This document shows, in pieces, positions 17,092-24,778 of a stretch of 64,000 nt of DNA. The notes under the pieces are model-generated. The model did not search any database and was not told the DNA's origin. It saw only the letters and a program-made list of their open reading frames with translations. The position numbers and the translations under genes are program-made. The stretch is taken from NCBI RefSeq assembly GCF_902459645.1, contig NZ_CABPSK010000002.1, positions 496,001-560,000 of the forward strand. The letters are read 5' to 3'. Numbering within the stretch: the first letter of the stretch is position 1; every line of letters begins with the position of its first letter. Source of the stretch: Pandoraea pneumonica. Its GTDB lineage: Bacteria; Pseudomonadota; Gammaproteobacteria; Burkholderiales; Burkholderiaceae.

Positions 17092-17984
17092 TCGGTGGCG
17101 CCGCAACGCTGCCAATGGGTAACGAAGCGTCAGACCCAGTCGATACGAAGCAGACGTCGCGCGACGACAGCGAGGCGGCAAAGGCATTCGAGGCAGCACT
17201 GCGGCGTCGCGACGCGCAGCGCAAACGCCACGAAGTTTCGCCGGGCGAGGGACAGGTCTGGCAAACGCTCGTTCATGCAGACCCGCGCTTGGGGTTGCCA
17301 ACATCACGTGCCGAGCACGCCGCAGTGGACCTCGAGCACGCCTCGAATTCCGAAACCGCACAAGGTGACGCTCCCTCGGAAGTGCACGCCAGATCGGCCT
17401 CAGACGCCGCGACCGATCGCGTAGCGCGCGCGCTGACGTTGTCCGCCGCACGCGGAAGTCATTCCATGACGCCGCCCCCCGAACGCGTAGACGCCACGGC
17501 GACGCCACCGACGGTCATTCACATGGCCGACGCAACGCCTGCGCATCGAAAACCTGTCGATCGTCACAGCGCGGAGGCGAGCGCTCCGGAGGGCATGCCC
17601 GCGTGGGGCATTGCCGGGCATGCGGCGCGCGACACCGCGTCGATGATGGCCCCCCTGCCGCACGACCCGCGAGGCCACCCCGGGCACACGCCGCGGGGCG
17701 GCGAGCCGTGGCATGCGGCATCGACGGGCGGCGATGGCATGCGTTACGCATTCGGTAGTTGGGGCAAGGGGCACTTCGTAAATGTTCAGGCCGTGCAGGT
17801 CGACGGTCAACGGCGCTTTGTGCTGGGCGCCTCCGACGCGCTGGTGCAGCGCCGCTTGCAGGCGATGTGGCCGAGTACGGGCGCGGGCGGTTCGTCGCGT
17901 TGGCAACTGAATGGGGCCGGGGTATCGATCGTCACGGGTGTCGCGCCGGTCGAGGACGCCACGCAAGAGGAGCCTGAATGCTGA
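17076..17984 (+). CDS. spaN: T3SS needle-length regulator SpaN/InvJ/SctP
   Basis: The 302-residue protein is disordered and polar over the first 220 residues. It ends in a conserved globular part, with GSWGKGHFVNVQAVQVDGQRRFVLGA near residues 225-255, typical of the SpaN/InvJ C-terminus that switches substrate class. The gene sits between invI and spaO as in SPI-1. It overlaps invI by 16 and spaO by 7 bases, with GAGGAG before the ATG. The protein is probably itself secreted as a molecular ruler. Confidence 0.85.
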   Translation: MDTGVIGGAATLPMGNEASDPVDTKQTSRDDSEAAKAFEAALRRRDAQRKRHEVSPGEGQVWQTLVHADPRLGLPTSRAEHAAVDLEHASNSETAQGDAPSEVHARSASDAATDRVARALTLSAARGSHSMTPPPERVDATATPPTVIHMADATPAHRKPVDRHSAEASAPEGMPAWGIAGHAARDTASMMAPLPHDPRGHPGHTPRGGEPWHAASTGGDGMRYAFGSWGKGHFVNVQAVQVDGQRRFVLGASDALVQRRLQAMWPSTGAGGSSRWQLNGAGVSIVTGVAPVEDATQEEPEC

Positions 17985-18880
17985 GACTGCGCCGCATCGA
18001 CGAAGGCATGTCGCGGCTGGCGCAGGCCGAGGCGGTCTGGCGTGCCAGGGGCTTGCGCGCGTCGCTCGAACCCCTCCCGCGCACGGGCACGTGGATCTGT
18101 GTGCAAGACGCCGCGAGAACTTGGCAGGCGTGGGTCGAACCCGGCATGTGGCTCGAGGGCGTGTCGCACGAACTGGCTTCGCTGGCGTGCTGTGCCGACA
18201 CCGAGCGGCTGGCGGCGCGGTTATTTGCGTCGAGCGCGCGTCCGCTGCAAATGCCCGCGCCCGAGCTGGCCTACGAAGCGCTTGATGTCGAGGCACCCAT
18301 CGACGGCAGTGCGCTGCCGGAAGGTACGTTGCTCAAGGTGCGGGCGAGTGAGTGTCCGGTATGGCTGGCTCGCGCACCGGTCGTCAACGACGAACGGGTA
18401 CTCGATGTCGATGGGGTGCGGTTCTGGCTGGATGCAGGGCTGGGCACAAGCCGTGTGTGTGCCTCGACACTGCACGCCGTCGAGCGCGGGGATGTGTTGC
18501 TCATTCGTGACCTGTATCGCGGGCTGACCTGCGGCGGATTGACGATGGGCAGTTATCAGGTCGAAGAAGGAGCGCTAATGCTGCAAACGTACACACAACC
18601 TGAGACGGCGCACCCGGTGCGCGATGAGGCGCCGGTCGCGACGTCTCTAGAACAGTTGCCGGTGGACCTCGTATTCGTTTTACAACGGCATCGCCTCTCG
18701 CTCGCCGAGCTGCGACAGCTATGGCAGAACCCCGTGTTGCCGCTGCTGCCGGAGGCAGAGCGGCGCGTGGAGGTGCGAGCCAACGACGCGTTGATTGCGC
18801 GCGGTGAACTCGTGCAACTGGATGGGCGGCTGGGCGTTGAGATCAACGAGTGGTTCGGGGGTGCGGGACATGTGGAGTGA
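17978..18880 (+). CDS. spaO: T3SS C-ring/sorting-platform protein SpaO/SctQ
   Basis: The 300-residue protein is the cytoplasmic platform pod subunit. The N-terminal 200 residues contain the first SPOA-like domain. The C-terminal 85 residues (LPVDLVFVLQRHRLSLAELRQLW to EINEWFGG) form the second SPOA domain shared with FliM/FliN. It has an internal ribosome-binding site and in-frame ATG at codon 201, predicted to make a separate C-terminal product as known for Salmonella SpaO. It overlaps spaP by 11 bases. Confidence 0.92.
   Translation: MLRLRRIDEGMSRLAQAEAVWRARGLRASLEPLPRTGTWICVQDAARTWQAWVEPGMWLEGVSHELASLACCADTERLAARLFASSARPLQMPAPELAYEALDVEAPIDGSALPEGTLLKVRASECPVWLARAPVVNDERVLDVDGVRFWLDAGLGTSRVCASTLHAVERGDVLLIRDLYRGLTCGGLTMGSYQVEEGALMLQTYTQPETAHPVRDEAPVATSLEQLPVDLVFVLQRHRLSLAELRQLWQNPVLPLLPEAERRVEVRANDALIARGELVQLDGRLGVEINEWFGGAGHVE
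18566..18580 (+). promoter_or_regulatory. Internal ribosome-binding site and start codon for SpaO C-terminal fragment
   Basis: GAAGGAG (18566-18572) lies five bases before an ATG (18578-18580) that is in frame with spaO at codon 201. Initiation here would give a 100-residue SPOA2-only protein ending at 18880. Salmonella SpaO, Yersinia YscQ and Shigella Spa33 use such starts to make an SctQ-C subunit of the C-ring. The sequence signal is strong and the function is inferred by homology. Confidence 0.75.
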
Positions 18881-19514
18881 TGTACCGGCCATCGGCGTAT
18901 TGAGTCTGTTCACGCTGCTGCCGTTTCTGATCGCATCGGGCACTTGTTATGTGAAGTTCTCCATCGTCTTCGTGATGGTGCGTAACGCGCTTGGCTTGCA
19001 ACAGGTGCCGAGCAACATGACCCTCAATGGTGTGGCGCTGCTCATCTCGATGTTCGTCATGCTGCCGGTGGCCACAGCGGTGTTCAATGCTTACGAGGTG
19101 AATCCGGTCAACTTCGCCGACGCGTCGTCGGTCCGTCTGTTCATCGACGAGGGCCTCGCGCCCTATCGCGCGTATCTCGTGAAGTACGCCGACCCTGGGC
19201 TCACGCAGTTCTTCGCCCGTGAGGAAATTTCCCGCGATGCCGGCGCGCCGGGCAATGAGATCGACGAGCCGTCGATCTTCGCGCTGCTGCCCGCCTATGC
19301 GCTGTCTGAAATCAAAAGCGCTTTCACGATCGGTTTTTATCTGTACTTACCGTTCGTGGTCGTCGATCTGGTGGTGTCGAGCATCTTGCTCTCGCTCGGC
19401 ATGATGATGATGAGCCCCGTGACGATCTCGGTCCCCATCAAGTTGATTCTGTTCGTCGCGATGGATGGCTGGTCGTTGTTGTCGCAGGGATTGATTCGGC
19501 AGTACTCGCCATGA
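18870..19514 (+). CDS. spaP: T3SS export apparatus protein SpaP/SctR
   Basis: SpaP forms the pentameric core of the helical export gate in the inner membrane. From the ATG at 18870 the 214-residue protein has the expected four hydrophobic segments, the N-terminal motif LFTLLPFLIASGTCYVKFSI, and the C-terminal MMMMSPVTISVPIKLILFV. A longer upstream frame overlapping spaO is rejected because its first 25 residues are not membrane-like. It is followed by spaQ after 22 bases. Confidence 0.95.
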   Translation: MWSDVPAIGVLSLFTLLPFLIASGTCYVKFSIVFVMVRNALGLQQVPSNMTLNGVALLISMFVMLPVATAVFNAYEVNPVNFADASSVRLFIDEGLAPYRAYLVKYADPGLTQFFAREEISRDAGAPGNEIDEPSIFALLPAYALSEIKSAFTIGFYLYLPFVVVDLVVSSILLSLGMMMMSPVTISVPIKLILFVAMDGWSLLSQGLIRQYSP

Positions 19515-19536
19515 GCCGGACACATAAGGAGCGGCC

Positions 19537-19800
19537 ATGGATAATTTGATCTTCGCGGGCAACCGGGCGCTGTATCTGGTGCTGATTCTCTCGGCGGGGC
19601 CGGTGGCCGTGGCGACACTGGTCGGCGTGGCCGTCGGTTTGCTACAGACGGTGACGCAGGTGCAGGAACAGACGCTGCCGTTCGGGCTGAAGCTGCTGGC
19701 CGTCTCGATGAGTCTGTTTTTACTGGCGGGGTGGTATGGCGAGATGCTGGTGACATTCGGCACCACGGTCATGCGGCTGGCGATGACCGGCAAGGCATGA
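19537..19800 (+). CDS. spaQ: T3SS export apparatus protein SpaQ/SctS
   Basis: The 87-residue protein has two hydrophobic hairpin segments with the FliQ/SctS motif LVGVAVGLLQTVTQVQEQTLPFG between them. Four copies join SpaP and SpaR in the export gate. AAGGAG six bases before the ATG gives a clear start. Its stop is one base from the spaR start. Confidence 0.95.
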   Translation: MDNLIFAGNRALYLVLILSAGPVAVATLVGVAVGLLQTVTQVQEQTLPFGLKLLAVSMSLFLLAGWYGEMLVTFGTTVMRLAMTGKA

Positions 19801-19801
19801 C

Positions 19802-20593
19802 ATGAGCGCGCCGCTGAGCTCGCTCCCCACGCTGCTAACCGATCATTTCGACGGCGTGCTCGCGGCGGCTGTGGCTTTCGCCCGTGTGGCCCCGGTGGTC
19901 TATCTGCTGCCGATTCTGAACGGCAATGTGATGTCGGGCGTAGTGCGCACGGCCGTCGCCATGTGGATGGCCGTGGGTGTCTGGCCCTATGCCTTCGGCG
20001 CGCCGCTCGACACCACGGTGCCGTTCTGGTCGCTCGTGCTTCGCGAAGCGTTCGTCGGCCTGTTGCTGGGTTGCGCATTGGCGTGGCCGTTCTGGGTGTG
20101 TCACGGGCTGGGGGCGTATCTCGATAACCAGCGCGGCGCTACGCTGAGCAGCGTGATCGACCCGGCCAACGGTGTCGACACCTCCGAGCTGGCCAACTTC
20201 TTCCAGTGGTTTGGTGCCGTCATCTACTTGCAACTGGGCGGCATGACGGTGCTGTTGGAAGTCATGGCGCGCAGTTATCGCGTCTGCGAGCCGTTCGGCC
20301 CCTGCACGCTATCGGTCGAGCGCGTCCATTCGCTGCTCGACACCCTCATGAGTCACACGATCTCGCTGAGCGCGCCCGTGGTCGGCGCACTGTTGCTATG
20401 CGAGCTGATGCTCGGCCTGCTGTCTCGCTTTGCGCCGCAGGTCAATGCGTTCGCACTGTCGCTAACGGTGAAGAGTTTGATCGCGTTCGGCGTGCTGCTG
20501 ATCTACTTCTCGGCGGTGCTGCCCGATGCCTTCAGCGCGCTGACGACGCGCCCGCATGACGTCGTGCGCTGGTTGTCCACGGGCAGCCGCTAG
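19802..20593 (+). CDS. spaR: T3SS export apparatus protein SpaR/SctT
   Basis: The 263-residue inner-membrane protein has six or more hydrophobic segments and the FliR/SctT motifs YLDNQRGATLSSVIDPANG and LLCELMLGLLSRFAPQVNAFAL. It is a single-copy component capping the SpaP pentamer. It is tightly packed between spaQ and spaS, with one-base gaps on both sides. Confidence 0.95.
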   Translation: MSAPLSSLPTLLTDHFDGVLAAAVAFARVAPVVYLLPILNGNVMSGVVRTAVAMWMAVGVWPYAFGAPLDTTVPFWSLVLREAFVGLLLGCALAWPFWVCHGLGAYLDNQRGATLSSVIDPANGVDTSELANFFQWFGAVIYLQLGGMTVLLEVMARSYRVCEPFGPCTLSVERVHSLLDTLMSHTISLSAPVVGALLLCELMLGLLSRFAPQVNAFALSLTVKSLIAFGVLLIYFSAVLPDAFSALTTRPHDVVRWLSTGSR

Positions 20594-20594
20594 C

Positions 20595-21752
20595 ATGGCC
20601 GCGAAGACCGAGAAGCCGACCGCCAAGCGCCTGCGTGACGCCGCGAAGAAAGGGCAGTCGTTCAAGAGCAAAGAACTGACGATGGTGACGCTCGTCTTTG
20701 TCGGGCTGGTCTTCGTGCTGTCGACCGACCCGCTCGTCTGGCTCATGCAGGAATATCGGCAAGTGCTTGCCGACGGCACGTTTGCGAATCCGCAGGCGTA
20801 TGCGCTCAGCCTCTTTCAACACGGCTTGCGCATGATCGCGCCGGTCTTGCTCGTGTGCGCCGCAGCGGCGGTGCTGCCCGCACTTCTCCAAACGGGCTTC
20901 GTTTGGGCGAGCGAAGCCCTCAAGCTCAATCTCGGTGCGTTGAGTCCGTTGCAAGGGGCCAAGAAGATCTTCAGCTTGCGCACGGTGAAGGACGCCGTGA
21001 AGTCGGTGCTGTACCTCGCGAGCTTCGTGGGCATCGCCACGGCGCTGTGGTTCAACGCGCGGGGCCTGCTGTTTGCTCAGGTGTATATGAGCCCTGCGGG
21101 CGTTGCCGCCGCGTGGCTGGTGCTCGTCGGCAAACTCGCGTGGATCACGCTCGCGTGCATCGCCCCCATCGCAGTGCTCGACGCAATGATCGAATTCTGG
21201 CTGTTCATTCGCGAACACCGAATGGAGGTGCAGGAGGTCAAGCGCGAGCACAAGGAGAGCGAAGGCAATCCCGAAATCAAAGCGAAGCGTAAGGATGCGC
21301 ATCGGGAGCTGCTGTCCGAACCCATGCGCGCCGACATTCGCGATTCGCGTTTGATCATCGCCAACCCCACGCATATCGCGGTGGGCATCTACTTCCGCCC
21401 AGACATCATCGCGCTGCCGTTCATCTCGGTGATGGAAACCAACCAGCGCGCGTTGGCGGTCAGAACGTATGCCGAATCGGTGGGCGTGCCGGTGATTCGC
21501 GACGTGCGGCTCGCGCGGCTGTTGCATCGCACGCATCGGCGCTACACGTTCGTCACGCTCGATGCGCTCGACGCCATCATGCGCTTGCTGCAATGGCTGG
21601 AAGACGTGGAGCGTGCGGGTGCACAAGACGGCGAGGTTAGCCCCGACGACGCGGGTGACGTGGGTGACGTGGGTGACGTGGGTGACGTGGTCGAGGAGAC
21701 CGGTGCAGCGGAGACGGGATCGAATGGCCCGTCGAAAGTTCACGAGGAATAA
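20595..21752 (+). CDS. spaS: T3SS autoprotease switch protein SpaS/SctU
   Basis: SpaS controls the change from needle/rod to translocator export. The 385-residue protein has an N-terminal basic motif (EKPTAKRLRDAAKKGQ), four transmembrane segments, and the self-cleaving N257-P258-T259-H260 motif in IIANPTHIAVGIYF. The C-terminus has an unusual acidic tail with a fourfold Gly-Asp-Val repeat encoded by a 9-base tandem repeat. The ATG at 20595 is chosen because it gives the standard MAAKTEKPT terminus. The gene is followed by 117 bases before the next frame. Confidence 0.95.
   Translation: MAAKTEKPTAKRLRDAAKKGQSFKSKELTMVTLVFVGLVFVLSTDPLVWLMQEYRQVLADGTFANPQAYALSLFQHGLRMIAPVLLVCAAAAVLPALLQTGFVWASEALKLNLGALSPLQGAKKIFSLRTVKDAVKSVLYLASFVGIATALWFNARGLLFAQVYMSPAGVAAAWLVLVGKLAWITLACIAPIAVLDAMIEFWLFIREHRMEVQEVKREHKESEGNPEIKAKRKDAHRELLSEPMRADIRDSRLIIANPTHIAVGIYFRPDIIALPFISVMETNQRALAVRTYAESVGVPVIRDVRLARLLHRTHRRYTFVTLDALDAIMRLLQWLEDVERAGAQDGEVSPDDAGDVGDVGDVGDVVEETGAAETGSNGPSKVHEE
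21654..21689 (+). repeat. Tandem 9-base repeat in spaS
   Basis: Four perfect copies of GGGTGACGT lie end to end, encoding Gly-Asp-Val four times near the SpaS C-terminus. Copy-number change would be in frame and alter only tail length. Confidence 0.95.
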
Positions 21753-21869
21753 GCCGCTTTCTGCAAGTTTTTCAGGAGGTGGATTGGTTTAATGAAACGC
21801 ATCGGGATGCCGCTGACTGCCAGAGGCAGCCGCGACGACACCCCATGAATCGGGCACTCGGGAGGACGG

Positions 21870-22529
21870 ATGAAACGACAGGACGAGCGCACAGATACGA
21901 CGCCCGGCGGCATGCAGGCGGTATTGAACGTTGTCGTGCGCGACGCGATGTCGGGTCTTGTGCGAGTGGCGAGCGATCACCGTGTCGAGTTGTCGAGCGA
22001 ACTCGAGCGCCCGTTCAACGCACCAGCCAACGCCCCTGCGCCCGCGGAGCCGTCGTTTCGCCAGCGCAGTGCGACGCTGGCGCTTCGTGTTTGCGCGCGC
22101 CGCACCGAGGCGAACCACGCGCGTGCCCGTGAGGCGTTTTGCGCGAGCCAGAAGGTGGCGATTCAGGCCGACTACACCGTCGCTGAGGCGCAGGTCGTCC
22201 TCGATGTGCTATCGCCGGGCGACCCGCAATACGCGCGCGCCACCCACAAATCGAAGACCGCGCTGGTGTCGGCGCGTGAGGCAGCAACGCGTGCCGATGC
22301 CTGTTATCGGGCCGTACGCGCGGGCAGCCCCGACGGGTGGGTTCGCTGTCTGGCGGCCATGCCGTTACCGGTGGTGACGACGCAGGCGAATAAGTCACAC
22401 CTCACTGGCAAGACGACGAAGGGCGCCAACTGGCGCATGGCTGGCGGGACGCCGTGCGGATTTCTACCGACCGGAAAACTCGCCGGTCGACGACTCACCC
22501 GGTGTCGGGTATCGGAAGGAGCAAAAGCG
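21870..22529 (+). CDS. Unrecognised open frame fused in phase with sicA
   Basis: The frame begins at an ATG with GGAGG five bases upstream and runs 220 codons into the sicA start without a stop. Codon use has high third-position GC and looks coding. The predicted product is helical, alanine/arginine rich, with RSATLALRVCARRTEANHARAREAFCAS and VAEAQVVLDVLSPGDPQYARA in the middle. The last 30 codons before sicA look less protein-like. It could be an N-terminal extension of SicA, giving 390 residues in all, or a separate gene that has lost its stop. No family was recognised. Confidence 0.6.
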
Positions 22530-23042
22530 ATGGCAAATGCGGCAAAGCAGTTGGAGACGGAAGACGTTCGCGCGACCAGCGCGATTTGGGATGCAGTAAT
22601 CGCCGGGGCCAGCCTGAAAGACATTCAAGGCATTTCCAGCGAGACGATGGAGGGGTTGTATGCCCATGCGTACGACTTCTATAGCAAGGGGCAGTTGGCA
22701 CAGGCGGAAGCCTTTTTCCGCTTCTTGTGCATCTATGACTTTTACAACCCCGAGTACATCGTCGGTCTGGCTGCCGTTTGCCAGTTGAAAGGGGAATACC
22801 AGAAGGCCGTCGACCTGTACGCCATGGCGTTTGCGGTCGGTAAGAACGACTATCGCCCGGTGTTTTACGCAGGCCAATGTCAGATGATGATGCAAGACGC
22901 GACCGCCGCACGCGAGTGCTTCTCACAGGTATGCGAGAGCAGCTTCGATGGTGATTTGCGTAGTAAGGCCAAAGCCTATCTGAGTGTCATTGATGGGGAG
23001 CCCGCGCAGGACACCGGCGCGAGCGCCAAGGAGGCCGCATGA
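22530..23042 (+). CDS. sicA: Translocator chaperone and InvF co-activator SicA
   Basis: SicA/BicA/IpgC chaperones bind the hydrophobic translocators and, when released, activate the InvF-type regulator. The 170-residue protein contains tetratricopeptide repeats (about 35-140) with LYAHAYDFYSKGQLAQAEAFFRFLCIYDFYNPEYIVGLAAV, characteristic of the SycD/LcrH class. GGAAGGAGC eight to sixteen bases before the ATG supports an independent start, although the frame is open upstream to 21870. It overlaps sipB by four bases (ATGA). Confidence 0.93.
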   Translation: MANAAKQLETEDVRATSAIWDAVIAGASLKDIQGISSETMEGLYAHAYDFYSKGQLAQAEAFFRFLCIYDFYNPEYIVGLAAVCQLKGEYQKAVDLYAMAFAVGKNDYRPVFYAGQCQMMMQDATAARECFSQVCESSFDGDLRSKAKAYLSVIDGEPAQDTGASAKEAA

Positions 23043-24760
23043 GCTCAACCGCTATCGACGCCCGGGCGCCCGCGCCCGCACCCCTGCCAGTAGATGGCGG
23101 CGACGCTTCGGCTACGGCTCAAGCCGCCCCGTCGCTCCCGCCGAGCAATGCGCAGCTGCTGCGCGACCTGCTGATGGCGAGCATCGACAAGACGCCGCCG
23201 TTGCCCGGCAAGCCGGTCGAGACGACCGACGCCCCGGCGCTAACCCCACCCCGCTCGCATGACAAGGGCGACCTCACGGCATTGATCGGTCGCCTGATGC
23301 AGGTGTTGGGCGAGCGCTCGCTTGCCGAGATCGAGACACGTCTGGCGCAGTGGCAGTCACAGGAATCCTCTAAACAGGCAATCCGCACTAAGGAAAACGA
23401 AGCGTTCCTCAATGCCGTGCGTGAGGCACAGGATGCGCTGGCCGCATTCGAGGGCGCCGGAAAGTCGACAAACGAAGCGCGCGCGGCGCTTGACCGGGCA
23501 CGCGACAAGCTTGCGCAAGCGCAGGCCGCGTTCGATGCCGCCGCGCCCGATACCCCGGAGTCCATCGCCGCAAAAACCGCTCTCGACACCGCCAAAGCGG
23601 AGTTTGATGCAGCCACCAAGCATTTCGAAGACGCGAAGACCGCACAGAACAAGGCGCAGGATGCCGCGACCGCTGCCCTCAAAAAAAGCGATGCGCTGCT
23701 CAGCGATGTGATGTCCGTACCCGACGCCAAACCGGGTGCTGAAGGTGAAGAGCATCTCGAGCAGATCAAATCGCTGATCGCCATGATGGCGATGTACGCC
23801 AAGCTGCTGGGGGACTCGGCGCAGACCGCCATCGAAGAGGACATGAAGTTCTTCGAGACCGTGCGCGACGCCCGCGAGAACGATCTTCAGAAACGCAACG
23901 AAGAATACCGGGAGCAAGTGCGCAAAGCGGAGAGCCTCAACAAGGCGATGGGGTGGCTGGGCAAAATTCTCGGCGCCATCATCACCGTGGTCGGCATCGT
24001 CGGTGCGGCATTTACCGGTGGCCTGAGCACGCCCATGGTCGCGCTGGGCGGCGCGATGCTCGCCGATACCACCGTCGGTGCGGCGACCGGTTTTTCGCTA
24101 TTGGGCGAAGCGCTCAAGCCGTTGATGACGAGCGTGATTCAGCCCATGGCGACGGCCATTGGCGGCGCCATCGGGGGCTTTCTCGAAAAGATGGGGGTGC
24201 CCAAGGCGACGGCGGAAATCGTCGGCGGCGTGGTCGGGGCCGTGTTGGCGGCGCTGGTCGTCATTGCGGTGCTGGCGGTCACGCTGGTGGCCGGTTCCGC
24301 CGTTGCCAGCAAGCTTGGCGGCACCATCGGCAATCTCGTGAGCGAGACGGTGAAGAAGATCGTGCCCGATCTGATCCGCGAATCGCTCAAGTCGGGGACC
24401 AAGATGTTGAGTCAGAGCATGTCGTCGCTGGCCGCCCGCTTGGGGATCAACGACGGCATGGGGCAGGTCGTGGGCAACATGCTGACGAAGACGGCCGCGT
24501 TGGGCGAAGTGGGGCTGGTCGGCACGCAATCAGGCGGTCAGGTCGCTGCCGGTGTTTTCGAGAAGAACGCAGCAGACATCTCCGCGGAGATGGTCGTCTC
24601 GCGCGAGGTGCTTGCCAAGATTAGCGAGTGGGTCAAGCAGGCCGCGCAAAGCTTTACGTCGTCGGATAACACCATCACCAGTCTGCTGAGCTCGATGTCC
24701 GATGCCGCCAAGAATCAGAACGAAGCGGGGCGCTTCATTTTGAACAACGTCCGTGCCTGA
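23039..24760 (+). CDS. sipB: T3SS translocator SipB/BipB/SctE
   Basis: SipB is the large pore-forming translocator inserted into the host membrane. The 573-residue protein has a disordered N-terminus and a long alanine/lysine-rich coiled coil (about 100-300). Two hydrophobic segments follow, near 308-330 (ILGAIITVVGIVGAAFTGG) and 393-420 (GVVGAVLAALVVIAVLAVTL), as in IpaB/SipB/BipB. A run of seven A residues occurs at 23681-23687. It lies directly after its chaperone gene sicA. Confidence 0.95.
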   Translation: MSSTAIDARAPAPAPLPVDGGDASATAQAAPSLPPSNAQLLRDLLMASIDKTPPLPGKPVETTDAPALTPPRSHDKGDLTALIGRLMQVLGERSLAEIETRLAQWQSQESSKQAIRTKENEAFLNAVREAQDALAAFEGAGKSTNEARAALDRARDKLAQAQAAFDAAAPDTPESIAAKTALDTAKAEFDAATKHFEDAKTAQNKAQDAATAALKKSDALLSDVMSVPDAKPGAEGEEHLEQIKSLIAMMAMYAKLLGDSAQTAIEEDMKFFETVRDARENDLQKRNEEYREQVRKAESLNKAMGWLGKILGAIITVVGIVGAAFTGGLSTPMVALGGAMLADTTVGAATGFSLLGEALKPLMTSVIQPMATAIGGAIGGFLEKMGVPKATAEIVGGVVGAVLAALVVIAVLAVTLVAGSAVASKLGGTIGNLVSETVKKIVPDLIRESLKSGTKMLSQSMSSLAARLGINDGMGQVVGNMLTKTAALGEVGLVGTQSGGQVAAGVFEKNAADISAEMVVSREVLAKISEWVKQAAQSFTSSDNTITSLLSSMSDAAKNQNEAGRFILNNVRA

Positions 24761-24778
24761 TGAATCCGGAGAGAGACC

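Noticed and set aside
23681-23687. Seven-A run in sipB as a programmed slippage site
   Set aside because: Known T3SS slippage sites in Shigella use longer A runs. Seven A residues, with no useful alternative frame seen, are not enough.
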